From: Gallionella sp. UBA4121
GTDB taxonomy: Bacteria; Pseudomonadota; Gammaproteobacteria; Burkholderiales; Gallionellaceae
NCBI GenBank assembly: GCA_002381565.1
Contig: DFWZ01000007.1
Location: 1 to 61,578, forward strand
Direction of reading: 5' to 3'
Length of the DNA stretch: 61,578 bases
In this document: one piece after another, positions 35,266 to 44,400 of the stretch
Layout of the letters: each line of letters begins with the position of its first letter
Position numbering within the stretch: the first letter of the stretch is position 1
Notes under the pieces: model-generated
Told to the model about the DNA's origin: nothing
Seen by the model: only the letters and a program-made list of their open reading frames with translations
The model's database searches: none
Position numbers and translations under genes: made by a program

Positions 35266-35937
35266 TTAATCGTAATGAATCAGACTGTAGTCTAATTCAG
35301 GTTTATGGCCGGCTATCAGATCCGTCAGCACTTTCCAGATGGCATCAGCCGATGGCGGGCAGCCGGGAATGAAGCAGTCGATCTTCACCACTTCATGCAG
35401 GGGGTATACCTTGTCCAGCGGCAGCGGCAACTCAGGATCGTTCGGAATGAAGCCGTCGACCAGGCCTAGCTGTGCGTGATAGACCTCTTCCAGAATGCTC
35501 GCAATGGATAAATGGTTGCGCTGTGCAGGCAGGCCGCCGTTGATGGCGCACGCGCCGATGGCAATCAGTATCTTGCAGCTGGCGCGAAATTCACGCAGCA
35601 CATGCACGTTCTCGGCGTTGCACACACCGCCTTCGATGATGCCGATGTCGCACGGGCCGCAATGTTTGATGTCGGTCAACGGCGAGCGGTCGAGTTCGAC
35701 CCGTTGCAGCAGATCCAGCAGCCGCTCGTCGATATCGAGAAAAGAGGTATGACAGCCGAAGCAACCTGCCAGCGAGGTCGTCGCAACCCTCAACTTTCGC
35801 TGAGACTCGCGTAGCGAGTCGTTTGCTCTCTCGTCCGCTTGCGGGAGAGGGTTGGGGAGAGGGGAACGGGCATGGCTATCTTTATCAAGAGTGGCATCGC
35901 TCTCCTGCCCGTTAAGTTTTTTGGCCGGCGCAATCAT
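35266..35937 (-). CDS. hoxY: NAD-reducing hydrogenase small subunit HoxY
   Basis: The 223-residue electron-transferring subunit that pairs with HoxH and binds one [4Fe-4S] cluster near the active site. The cluster region begins VATTSLAGCFGCHTSFLDIDERLL, with further cysteines in DIKHCGPCDIGIIEGGVC, IGACAINGG and FIPGCPP. The ATG at 35937 lies 1 bp after the hoxU stop. Residues about 20-43 (SHARSPLPNPLPQADERAND...) are encoded by a palindromic repeat and are foreign to the family; they extend the N-terminus ahead of the cluster domain without breaking the frame. Confidence 0.93.
   Translation of the reverse strand: MIAPAKKLNGQESDATLDKDSHARSPLPNPLPQADERANDSLRESQRKLRVATTSLAGCFGCHTSFLDIDERLLDLLQRVELDRSPLTDIKHCGPCDIGIIEGGVCNAENVHVLREFRASCKILIAIGACAINGGLPAQRNHLSIASILEEVYHAQLGLVDGFIPNDPELPLPLDKVYPLHEVVKIDCFIPGCPPSADAIWKVLTDLIAGHKPELDYSLIHYD
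35804..35868. repeat. Palindromic repeat element inside hoxY
   Basis: Two hairpins lie side by side: GACTCGC/GCGAGTC (35804-35820, GTA loop) and CTCTC-x-TCCGC/GCGG-x-GAGAG (35827-35848), followed by GGTTGGGGAGAGGGG. Such CTCTC...GGGAGAG palindromes are common intergenic repeats in Betaproteobacteria. Here the sequence is read in frame within the N-terminus of HoxY. Confidence 0.75.
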
Positions 35938-35938
35938 C

Positions 35939-36649
35939 TCAATCACCTTCCACGTTCGGGTGCTGAATCGCGCTGATGGGGCGTTCATCGTAAGTACGTT
36001 GGCCGATCGGCACGGTGAAACCGACGCGTTTTCTGAGGATGACGCCTACCGGGCAGATGTTGGCGGCCTTGTCATTCCCGGAAAAGTCCGTATCCGCCAG
36101 CAGACCCGATTTCGCATTGACGATCAGGCGGCTCCTGATGCCGCGCCCCGAGATGGCAAACACGTTTTTTTCATCGACATCGCGACTGGCTTGAACGCAC
36201 AGCGAACACAGTATGCATCGGTTGAAGTCGAGCAGGTACTCCGGATGCGATGCGTCCAGCGGGCGGTCGGGGAAGAACTGATCGAAGTGCGGCGACATCA
36301 TTTTCAGCTCATAGGCGGTGGCCTGTAACTGGCAGTTGCCGCTTTTCTCACAGGACGGGCAGAAGTGATTGCCTTCAACGAACAGCATCTGCAACAGCGC
36401 CCGACGCTCATCGTTGATCTCTTCGGCATCGCTCTCGACCACCATGCCGTCCTGCACCTGATGGGTGCATGATGACGACTGCCTGCCGTTGACTCTGACC
36501 GTGCACAGCTTGCATGAGCCATGCGGCTTGAGTTCCGGATTGAAACACAGGTGCGGAATATAGACGCCCGCCGCTATTGCAGCCTCAATGATGGTCTGCC
36601 CTTCACAGAAGGGAATGGTCTTGCCATCGAGAATAAAAGTGTTAATCAT
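35939..36649 (-). CDS. hoxU: NAD-reducing hydrogenase diaphorase subunit HoxU
   Basis: A 236-residue iron-sulfur protein related to the N-terminal part of NuoG. It contains a [2Fe-2S] ferredoxin domain (HLCFNPELKPHGSCKLC), a His-Cys cluster (HFCPSCEKSGNC) and [4Fe-4S] motifs (CILCSLC, NICPVGV). It relays electrons between HoxY and HoxF. The ATG at 36649 (MINTFILDGK) fits the family; a longer reading to 36715 would add 22 unrelated residues. Confidence 0.94.
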   Translation of the reverse strand: MINTFILDGKTIPFCEGQTIIEAAIAAGVYIPHLCFNPELKPHGSCKLCTVRVNGRQSSSCTHQVQDGMVVESDAEEINDERRALLQMLFVEGNHFCPSCEKSGNCQLQATAYELKMMSPHFDQFFPDRPLDASHPEYLLDFNRCILCSLCVQASRDVDEKNVFAISGRGIRSRLIVNAKSGLLADTDFSGNDKAANICPVGVILRKRVGFTVPIGQRTYDERPISAIQHPNVEGD

Positions 36650-36718
36650 CGCTTCGCTCTCCCCCTGTCCAGCTTTCCCCCGGCTTGTGAGCGAAAGGGC
36701 AAACGTGAAAAACAATAT

Positions 36719-38521
36719 TTAATCATCGCTGCGCGCAAGGTGTGCGCCCGTGTCGTTGCGTCCCGTCATCTGGCGTGCCTGTGACAGGGCGCGATCGAGA
36801 TCGAAAGCCGGAACGAAGTCCTTGTGTACCAGGCGTTTATCGTAAGCGGGGCGGAACTTTGCAATTGTTTCCAGCACGGGGTTGCAGGCCGACTGGCCCA
36901 GTCCGCAGTGGCTGGTGGACTGCAACAATACATTGAGTTTTTCGATTTCGGCAAAGTCGTAGGGTGAGCCGTGACCCTCGCCCAGCTTATCCATCATGTT
37001 GGATAATAAGGAGGTGCCAACCCGGCACGGCGTACAAAAACCGCAACTCTCGTGTGCGAAGAAATGTACGAAGTTGCGTGCCACTTCAAACATGTCGCGA
37101 CTCTGATCGAACACCATGAAGGCGCCGGCAGTCGGGATGTCCTCAAAGGCGATGTGTCGCGCGAATTCATCCGGCGCAATACACACGCCCGACGGGCCGC
37201 TGATTTGTACCGCCTGCGTATCGCGCGCTCCGCAATCGGCCAGCACCTGGGCAACTGTCACGCCGTAGGGGTATTCGTACAGTCCGGGGCATTCGCAATC
37301 GCCTGACACAGAAAGAATCTTGGTACCGCTGGACGCCTCTGTCCCGATGCCGGCATACCACTCCCCACCTTGCAGTGCAATCAGGCTGGCAGCGGCGAAG
37401 GTCTCGACGTTATTCACCGCGGTCGGCAGGTTTAGGTAGCCATGGGTCACAGGGTATGGGGGGCGATTGCGCGGCGTGCCGCGTTTGCCTTCCAGTGATT
37501 CGATGAGTGCCGACTCTTCACCGCAGATATACGCACCCGCACCGAGATGGATGTCGATGTCGAAGTTGAAATCGCGATTGCCCAGTATGCCATTTCCCAG
37601 TAAGCCCTGCTGGCGCCGGCGCTTCAGTACGGCCTGCAGATGTTCCAGCAGATAACGATATTCGCCGCGCAGGTAGAGAAAACCCCTGGCCGCACCGATG
37701 ATGCGGGCGCACAGCGTCATGCCCTCGAACACCATGTCGGCGAAGTTATTTAACAGCACGCGGTCCTTGAACGTGCCCGGCTCGCCTTCGTCGGCATTGC
37801 ACACCACGAAGCGGGCATTGCCCGCAGCTTGCCGAGACAGTTCCCACTTCGCGCCGGTGGAATAGCCTGCGCCACCGCGTCCGCGCAGGCGAGAGACTTT
37901 GATCTCCTGCAAAGTCTCGTTTTCCCCGCGTTGCAACAGGGCTGTCAGTGCTGAGCCTGCCTGGAAATGACTGCCCAGCAGGATGTCACGGCGTCTGATG
38001 TTATTTTCAATGGAGAAGAATCCAGCAGGCCATTCGGATACCGGCACGCGCGCGCGTATGAGATCACAGATGGCCGTCAGACGAGTCGGTGTCAGCCGGT
38101 TGATGGCCAGGTTGTTCACCAGCATGGCGGGCCCCTGATCGCACATGCCGGTACAGGAGGTGGTGTCGATGCTGATCAGACCGTCTTCGGATATTTTTCC
38201 GGCTTCCACCCATAACTGACTGCACATGCTCTCCATCAGGGCCGTGCTGCCTGACATGCGGTCGGTGATGTTGTCGGAGAACAGCACGCGATAGACGCCG
38301 CAGGGTTGCAGGTAGAGAAATGAATAGAAGTCGGCCACGCCTTCGATAGTCGAGCGCGGCAGCTTCAGTTGCGAGCTTAAGTAATCGATGGCATCGGGAT
38401 GGATATACCCATAGTGTTCCTGTACATCGATGAGTATTTGCAGCAAATCGCGGTGTTGATGACGTACGAGTATCGGTTCCAGATACACTGCATGCGTGCT
38501 GATTTGACTGACCATGAGCAT
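36719..38521 (-). CDS. hoxF: NAD-reducing hydrogenase diaphorase subunit HoxF
   Basis: A 600-residue flavoprotein combining a NuoE-like N-terminus (about 1-165) with a NuoF-like body. The FMN site (RGRGGAGYSTGAKW, NADEGEPGTFKDR), the NAD(H) site (GAGAYICGEESALIESLEGK) and the [4Fe-4S] cysteines (ESCGFCTPCRVG, SHCGLGQS) are all present. In the NuoE-like part only the second cysteine pair (CTGMC) remains; the first is replaced by SDNITD, so a canonical [2Fe-2S] cluster there is doubtful. The ATG at 38521 gives nearly the length of the Cupriavidus protein and leaves a 145-bp divergent promoter region to hupE. It is the first gene of the hox operon. Confidence 0.94.
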   Translation of the reverse strand: MLMVSQISTHAVYLEPILVRHQHRDLLQILIDVQEHYGYIHPDAIDYLSSQLKLPRSTIEGVADFYSFLYLQPCGVYRVLFSDNITDRMSGSTALMESMCSQLWVEAGKISEDGLISIDTTSCTGMCDQGPAMLVNNLAINRLTPTRLTAICDLIRARVPVSEWPAGFFSIENNIRRRDILLGSHFQAGSALTALLQRGENETLQEIKVSRLRGRGGAGYSTGAKWELSRQAAGNARFVVCNADEGEPGTFKDRVLLNNFADMVFEGMTLCARIIGAARGFLYLRGEYRYLLEHLQAVLKRRRQQGLLGNGILGNRDFNFDIDIHLGAGAYICGEESALIESLEGKRGTPRNRPPYPVTHGYLNLPTAVNNVETFAAASLIALQGGEWYAGIGTEASSGTKILSVSGDCECPGLYEYPYGVTVAQVLADCGARDTQAVQISGPSGVCIAPDEFARHIAFEDIPTAGAFMVFDQSRDMFEVARNFVHFFAHESCGFCTPCRVGTSLLSNMMDKLGEGHGSPYDFAEIEKLNVLLQSTSHCGLGQSACNPVLETIAKFRPAYDKRLVHKDFVPAFDLDRALSQARQMTGRNDTGAHLARSDD

Positions 38522-38666
38522 TCTTTCAATGGTTACGGGAAAACTTACGCGACGCGCTTTGAGTTTACGCCCATGAAAACAGATTTGATAGCATGCCTGA
38601 TAGTTATACAATCGCGCTCTGGATGCGTGAATCCCCGGTACTTGCAAAAAATATTAAGGAGCTGAC

Positions 38667-39266
38667 ATGACAACTTCATTGCATGATCGATCAATTCTCA
38701 AGCTGGTGACACCGTTCCTGATGCTTGCCCCGAATCTTGCCGACGCTCATGCAGGTATCGGTGCCGCGAGTGGCTGGGCGCACGGCATGCTCCATCCTTT
38801 CTCAGGTCTCGACCATTTGTGCGCCATGATCGCCGTAGGCTTGTGGGCGAAGCAGATGGACGGTCGCGCCGTGTGGCTCGTGCCACTCACCTTCGTTAGC
38901 GTCATGGCGCTGGGCGGACTGCTTGGCATGAACGGAATCCAAATTCCTTATGCTGAAAGTGGCATTCTCATGTCGCTTCTGGTGCTTGGAGTTTTGATCG
39001 CAGCAGCAATTCGCCTGCCACTTGCCGCGAGTGCAGCGACTGTCGGTATATTCGCGCTGTGCCACGGTTATGCGCACGGTATTGAAATGCCTCGCAACGC
39101 ATCAGGCATGAGCTATGCGCTGGGTTTCATGCTGTCTACCGTCACGCTGCATATGGCCGGCATCGGCATGGCAGCGTTGCTTGCTATTGCAGGCCGTCCG
39201 CAATGGTTGCGTCTGGCAGGTGCTTCGATTGCACTGTTCGGTGGTGCACTCTATTTCTCGAGCTAA
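38667..39266 (+). CDS. hupE: HupE/UreJ-family nickel permease
   Basis: A 199-residue inner-membrane protein with a signal-like first helix and about six membrane segments. The family signature HPFSGLDHLCAMIAVG, rich in potential nickel ligands, follows the first segment, and a second His-rich helix reads FALCHGYAHGIEM. HupE proteins supply nickel for hydrogenase or urease. An AAGGAG site lies 6 bp before the ATG. It is transcribed divergently from hoxF and precedes hypA by 120 bp. Confidence 0.92.
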   Translation: MTTSLHDRSILKLVTPFLMLAPNLADAHAGIGAASGWAHGMLHPFSGLDHLCAMIAVGLWAKQMDGRAVWLVPLTFVSVMALGGLLGMNGIQIPYAESGILMSLLVLGVLIAAAIRLPLAASAATVGIFALCHGYAHGIEMPRNASGMSYALGFMLSTVTLHMAGIGMAALLAIAGRPQWLRLAGASIALFGGALYFSS

Positions 39267-39324
39267 CGGGCATGGCAAGGATGCCATCCAAAAGCATGCA
39301 ACTCACCATGCCGGTTTGCATCTC

Positions 39325-39356
39325 ACCGCCCTCGCCCGCAAACGGGCGAGGGCGGT
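39325..39356. repeat. Perfect 14-bp GC-rich hairpin between hupE and hypA
   Basis: ACCGCCCTCGCCCG pairs perfectly with CGGGCGAGGGCGGT over a CAAA loop. There is no T run on either side, so it is not a normal intrinsic terminator. It may be a REP-like element or an mRNA-stabilising structure between hupE and hypA. Confidence 0.8.
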
Positions 39357-39386
39357 CCGGCTTCGTTACGCTGGTTTCACGCTGAT

Positions 39387-39728
39387 ATGCATGAGATGTC
39401 GCTGGCGCAAAACGTGCGGCAAATCATCGAGGAATCGGCGCGTTCACAAAACTTCCAGCGCGTGCGCTGCGTGGTGCTGGAAATAGGCCGCCTATCCGCC
39501 GTCGAGCCCGATGCGATGCGCTTTTGTTTCGAGGCGGTAATGGCAGGGGGGATCGCGCAGGGGGCAAGACTGGAAATCGTCGAGACCCCCGGGCAGGGAT
39601 GGTGCGAACAATGCGCGTGCGACGTGCCGCTTGCGGCACTATATGATGCATGCCCGCACTGCGGGAATTATCAAATCCGCGTGACTGCGGGCGATGCGAT
39701 GCGGGTCAGGGAACTTGAGGTTGAATAG
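39387..39728 (+). CDS. hypA: Hydrogenase nickel-insertion protein HypA
   Basis: A 113-residue metallochaperone that delivers nickel to the hydrogenase large subunit together with HypB. It begins MHEMSLAQ, with the nickel-binding His2-Glu3. The zinc site uses two CxxC pairs (WCEQC and CPHC). The start is fixed by the conserved MHE. It is separated from hypB by nearly 6 kb of signalling genes. Confidence 0.94.
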   Translation: MHEMSLAQNVRQIIEESARSQNFQRVRCVVLEIGRLSAVEPDAMRFCFEAVMAGGIAQGARLEIVETPGQGWCEQCACDVPLAALYDACPHCGNYQIRVTAGDAMRVRELEVE

Positions 39729-39748
39729 TGGTTATGCGCCGCTCGGAA

Positions 39749-41440
39749 CTAATGGACACGCCGATGCGATGCAGCAACACGGACATCGGTATGCTCGCTG
39801 ATCTTGAACCGGTTGACCACTTCACTCATTTTGAGGGAGATGTCGCAAATCATGCTGGCTGAGTCTTTTGTATGATTGGCTGCAATATTAGAATTTTTAA
39901 TGAAGTCAGCAACATTTCCTACCTGGGCGACAATTCCGCGGCTTGAACTTTGGCTGGTCGAGGCCAGTTGCTTGATCTTGTCAACCATGGCAATCACATC
40001 CTGAGAGTGTCCCTCGATGGTGTGCATGGCAGCGCCGGCAGAGTTTGCCAGTTCCATCGTGATATTCATTTCACAGACAACTTTATTCATCATTTCGGTT
40101 GAGGTTGAGGAAGCGCATTGGATTTCCGCTATCTGCGCCGAAATCGAGCGGGTGAGGGCAGATGAGCGTTCGGCCAGTTTTCGTACCTCATCGGCAACAA
40201 CCGCAAAACCTCTGCCAGACTCACCTGCACGCGCGGCTTCGATTGCGGCATTCAGCGCCAGCAAATTGGTCTGGTCAGCAATCTTGCGAATTTCCTCGAC
40301 GACCAAAGAAATGTTGTTGCCGGATTGAGCCAGTGCGAATACATGTTCGGCGGCTGTCGCAACGCTGCCTGTGAGAGACTGAAAGTGATCAACCGCAGTG
40401 CGGATCGTCTGCGCATTATCAGCGGCCTCCCGGCCTGATTTTATGGTCAGCAAACCGGCTTCCTCGGTACGGATGGTAATGCTCTCAATCTGATCTTGTA
40501 TATGCATCGCGGCAGAGTGTATTTCTGTTGCGGAGTTGCTCCCCTGTCTGGCAATGTGTTCCAGTGTGACAGATGCCTGATGCATGTCGGTCGAAGATGC
40601 CTCGTTGCGTTTTATGACGCCCAGCATGACCGATAATGTATTCTGCAGTGTGTCCATCAGGCTGTTGAATGACTTGATCGAATTGCCAATCTCATCATGG
40701 TATGTGATGGGTACGCGATGCGTGAAATCAAGCGTAGCCGAGATTTTTTGCATGGCCGATTCCATTGCTCTCGCGGGCAGGACAGTGCTGCGGAATAACC
40801 ATATGCCACACGCCATGACCAGCAAAAGCGTGACCGAAATGGCGATCGCCAGGATTCTTAAGTTGTTTGAATTGTTTGAGCGGAACAGATTGACTGCCTC
40901 GTCATTTGAACGCAATTTCTCTATTCTTAACGTTGCCAGCGTTTGTAATAACTCGTTCTGGTAGGCCATTGCATTTGATTCAAAGTCCGCAATCGCCAGA
41001 TCATTTTGCCCGTTGTTCTTGAATGAAATGCTTTGTTTGATGGCTTCAATGTATTGCTGGTACTGATCACGGAGCTGATCGATGATCAGTTTTTGCTTTG
41101 CGTCATCGGCATACTTGGTTTGAGAAGCCAGATGTTTTTGAATGGACTCACGGATGGCAGGCAGTTTATTGACCAGCACTTCTGCTAGCTGCAAATCAGT
41201 GGAATAAATAAAAGTCATCCCTTTGATCTGCATCTCCTTGATATCGGATTCGAGATCAGACAACTCCCCCAGGGCAGGTACCGTTTGGCCGAGTATCGCG
41301 TCGATGAGCGTGCTGTTATGCTTGAATTGCAGAAAGGCAGTCATTCCAAGCATGATAATCGTCAGTGCGGAGACGGCGACCAGCAGGAAGATTCTGGCGC
41401 TTATTTTCAGACTTTTTAAATTTGGTGACGTGATGGACAT
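39749..41440 (-). CDS. Methyl-accepting chemotaxis protein
   Basis: A 563-residue transmembrane chemoreceptor. TM1 (about 13-33) and TM2 (about 195-215) enclose a helical periplasmic domain of the four-helix-bundle type. A HAMP-like linker and the signalling domain follow, with the conserved hairpin tip EIRKIADQTNLLALNAAIEAARAGE and the flanking GRGFAVVADEVRKLAERS. The signal sensed is unknown; helical-bundle sensors respond to various small molecules or energy cues. It converges with hypA, 20 bp apart, and diverges from the GGDEF-EAL gene. Confidence 0.92.
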   Translation of the reverse strand: MSITSPNLKSLKISARIFLLVAVSALTIIMLGMTAFLQFKHNSTLIDAILGQTVPALGELSDLESDIKEMQIKGMTFIYSTDLQLAEVLVNKLPAIRESIQKHLASQTKYADDAKQKLIIDQLRDQYQQYIEAIKQSISFKNNGQNDLAIADFESNAMAYQNELLQTLATLRIEKLRSNDEAVNLFRSNNSNNLRILAIAISVTLLLVMACGIWLFRSTVLPARAMESAMQKISATLDFTHRVPITYHDEIGNSIKSFNSLMDTLQNTLSVMLGVIKRNEASSTDMHQASVTLEHIARQGSNSATEIHSAAMHIQDQIESITIRTEEAGLLTIKSGREAADNAQTIRTAVDHFQSLTGSVATAAEHVFALAQSGNNISLVVEEIRKIADQTNLLALNAAIEAARAGESGRGFAVVADEVRKLAERSSALTRSISAQIAEIQCASSTSTEMMNKVVCEMNITMELANSAGAAMHTIEGHSQDVIAMVDKIKQLASTSQSSSRGIVAQVGNVADFIKNSNIAANHTKDSASMICDISLKMSEVVNRFKISEHTDVRVAASHRRVH

Positions 41441-41714
41441 TGGGATTTGTATGACATTGGTTTTTCGACGATTGCAGACGTAATTCTCAAGTTTGATTAT
41501 TACGCATAAATATTACAAATAAATTACGACAACCGACGGGACAGTTGAGCCGGATGCAATGCGGCATACAGCATACAGCGAACAGGCGAGGACAGACCCG
41601 GATCTGTCGGAGAATAAATTGAGCGAAAATGTTTTCAGCGCTTACCATCTGTTACCCGATAGAGTATGCTTCAGCGCGTGAGTGAACTGTCCAATTTATT
41701 GATAATAGAACTAC

Positions 41715-43481
41715 ATGCCCAATCCCAGCACCCCGGAAAATGGCCAGTCTCCTGACCAAAATGCACATGCGGATCGAGTACGCCTGATACTCAAGTCGTT
41801 CGAGAGTATTCAGGAAGGGGTTGCGATCAGCGATGTCACGGGCAGTGTCATGCATGTCAATGCCGCGTTCAGCAAGATCACCGGCTATCCTCGTGAAGAA
41901 ATCATAGGCAAAAATCTGCGTATTCTTCAATCCGCTCACCAGAGCCCATCGTTTTATGAGTCTATGTGGCAAGCTATCCGGACGACGGGTTATTGGGCGG
42001 GAGAGGTATGGAATCATAAAAAGGAAGGCGAGATGTATGCAGAGTGGCTGAGCATTTCAGCCATCAGAAATGATGAGGGAGAGGTGACCAACTATATCGG
42101 CATCACTTCGGATATCACATGGTACAAGCAACACGAAAAGCAGCTGGATCACATTGCTCACTACGATACGCTGACAGGTCTGCCGAACCGCACGCTGCTT
42201 AACGACAGATTGAAGCAGGCCGTTGCACAGGCCGCGCGCGAGCAGAACATGATGGCGCTTTGCTATCTGGACCTCGACGGATTCAAGCTCGTCAATGACA
42301 GCATGGGACACGATGCCGGAGATGGTGTATTGATCGAGGTTGCCAGGCGCATCCAGAACACGATCCGTGGCGGTGATACGGTCGCCCGTCTGGGCGGAGA
42401 TGAATTTGTCATTTTGCTGCTGGGGCTCGAACGTGGCGATGAATGCAGTACTGCGCTTAATCGTTTGCTCAGCGTGATCGCCGAACCCGTCGATATCGGC
42501 GGGAAATATTTTGTACTCGGTGCCAGCATCGGCGTGAGCATCTATCCTCTGGACGATGAGCATACCGATACGCTGTTGCGTCATGCTGACCAGGCCATGT
42601 ATTCGGCCAAGCAATCGGGCAAGAACCGTTTTCATATCTATGACCCCGCGCTGGATCAGCGGGCACGCAATCAGCAAGAATCATTGAAGCGCATCGAGCA
42701 AGGCTTGCAGGAAAATCAGTTCGAGCTTTATTACCAGCCTAAAGTCGATTTGCGGACACAGACTCTGGTCGGTGCAGAAGCGCTGATTCGCTGGAACGAT
42801 CCGGAACGTGGCCTGCTTACGCCGGCAAGGTTTCTTCCCGACATCGAAAATACCCAGTTCGACATTATGATCGGGGAATGGGTGATTGCCACTGCACTGC
42901 AACAGATTGCCCTGTGGCGTGCAAACGGGCTGGATATTGAAGTCAGCATCAATATATCCGCTTATCATCTGGAGTCCGCAAATTTCTCTGACAAGTTACA
43001 GCAGCAGCTTGCGCGGCACCCGGGTATTCCGGCTAACAGTCTTCAGATTGAGGTGCTGGAGACTGCGGCGCTCGAGGATATCGCTCAGGTACGGCTCATT
43101 ATCGAAAACTGCACGAAGCTGGGAGTGGGCTTTGCGCTGGATGATTTCGGCACAGGCTATTCCTCCTTGTCATACCTGAGCAGTCTGCCGGTTAATACGC
43201 TCAAGATAGATCAGTCCTTTGTGCGCAACCTGACGGTGAATAAAAGCGATCACACCATCGTGCAGGGTATCATCGCGCTCGCCCGTGCGTTCGAACTCAA
43301 AACAGTGGCGGAAGGCATTGAAACAAAAGAACATTTTGATGGTTTACTCAGGATGAATTGCGATATCGGTCAGGGGTATGTCATCGCCCGTCCGATGCAG
43401 GCTGCGGCACTGCTCGATTGGGTTAAAAAGGCCGCGCCGATTTTCGGCCCCTGCCAGCAGGCTGCTCACGAAAATAAATGA
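41715..43481 (+). CDS. PAS-GGDEF-EAL protein (c-di-GMP turnover)
   Basis: A 588-residue cytoplasmic protein. The PAS domain (about 25-135) includes SKITGYPREEIIGKNLRILQS. The cyclase domain has an intact GGDEF at 227-231 with an RGGD inhibitory site five residues before it. The phosphodiesterase domain has an intact EAL motif (E355, AEALIRW) and later DDFGTGYSSLSYL and EGIET motifs. Both activities are therefore possible; which dominates cannot be told. It has no membrane segment. The HDOD gene overlaps its stop by 4 bp. Confidence 0.92.
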   Translation: MPNPSTPENGQSPDQNAHADRVRLILKSFESIQEGVAISDVTGSVMHVNAAFSKITGYPREEIIGKNLRILQSAHQSPSFYESMWQAIRTTGYWAGEVWNHKKEGEMYAEWLSISAIRNDEGEVTNYIGITSDITWYKQHEKQLDHIAHYDTLTGLPNRTLLNDRLKQAVAQAAREQNMMALCYLDLDGFKLVNDSMGHDAGDGVLIEVARRIQNTIRGGDTVARLGGDEFVILLLGLERGDECSTALNRLLSVIAEPVDIGGKYFVLGASIGVSIYPLDDEHTDTLLRHADQAMYSAKQSGKNRFHIYDPALDQRARNQQESLKRIEQGLQENQFELYYQPKVDLRTQTLVGAEALIRWNDPERGLLTPARFLPDIENTQFDIMIGEWVIATALQQIALWRANGLDIEVSINISAYHLESANFSDKLQQQLARHPGIPANSLQIEVLETAALEDIAQVRLIIENCTKLGVGFALDDFGTGYSSLSYLSSLPVNTLKIDQSFVRNLTVNKSDHTIVQGIIALARAFELKTVAEGIETKEHFDGLLRMNCDIGQGYVIARPMQAAALLDWVKKAAPIFGPCQQAAHENK

Positions 43482-44341
43482 AACCATCCATGAATAATAT
43501 GCACAAAGCAGTTGAGTTTCTGAACGTGTTGCCACCTATGCCAAAAATAGCACAGGAAATCTTGTCGATCAATCTGGCAACAGACGAAGGTGATGAATTG
43601 CTGCTCAAGCTGATTGTGAAGGATCCTGCGATTTCTGCTAGGATCATCGGTCTGGCGAACTCCCCGTTGTTTCATGCCTCGGGAAAGATACTGACGGTCA
43701 GCGATGCGGCGACTGTGCTGGGAATAAAGCGCATCAAGATGATTGCCCTGAGTTTCGCGATGACCTCAGTCCTGGCAAGGAAGCCGGCCGGATTGCTTGA
43801 TGTGATGCAGTTGTGGCAGCACAACATGGCTGTTGCCATGGCGATGGACGTGCTCTCAAAGGCTATGCCGAGTGAAATTCGCCCGACGGATGAGGAAACT
43901 CATCTTGCCGGACTGTTGCACGATATCGGTTTCCTAGTGCTCGATTATGTTGATCCGGAACTCAGCAATCGTTTTCACAGCCGTCTCGCCGCCGAAGGCG
44001 GGCGATTATTGGCCACAGAAGTTGAAGCCCAGATGCTGGAGATGAATCACTGTGAGTTGGGTGCGTTATTGGCCGGGCACTGGAATCTGACATCATCCAT
44101 CATTGCCGTATTGCGTGACCACCATTCAGTAGCTGTGCCTAAAGATACGGCAAGACAACCGCTTATCGCGATGACTAATCTGGCGGAAAGGCTGCTGCCC
44201 ACTTTTGGCATGACGGAGTCCGTGGCTACGGACATTGAAATCGGGGAATGGCAAGCGCTGGGTATTGCCGCCGATCGGGTGGCTGAAATTGAAGCGGGTA
44301 TGCGCAGATGTGTTGATGAAATCGTCTCTATCCTAGACTGA
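43478..44341 (+). CDS. HDOD-domain signalling protein
   Basis: A 287-residue protein made almost wholly of an HDOD domain (about 10-215; LPPMPKIAQEILSINLA, ISARIIGLANSPLF, LLHDIGFLVLDY). HDOD proteins regulate signalling or motility and mostly lack hydrolase activity. The start overlaps the GGDEF-EAL stop, so the two form an operon; a second in-frame ATG is at 43490. Partner and output are unknown. Confidence 0.88.
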   Translation: MKPSMNNMHKAVEFLNVLPPMPKIAQEILSINLATDEGDELLLKLIVKDPAISARIIGLANSPLFHASGKILTVSDAATVLGIKRIKMIALSFAMTSVLARKPAGLLDVMQLWQHNMAVAMAMDVLSKAMPSEIRPTDEETHLAGLLHDIGFLVLDYVDPELSNRFHSRLAAEGGRLLATEVEAQMLEMNHCELGALLAGHWNLTSSIIAVLRDHHSVAVPKDTARQPLIAMTNLAERLLPTFGMTESVATDIEIGEWQALGIAADRVAEIEAGMRRCVDEIVSILD

Positions 44342-44400
44342 TTGCCAGCAACAAGAGAGCGGTAAGGTTGTCGGTGTGTCGGGCATCAGCTTGCGGAGAT

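Noticed and set aside
38522..38647. Longer hoxF N-terminus
   Set aside because: The extra 42 residues are unlike HoxF and would use up the divergent hoxF-hupE promoter region.
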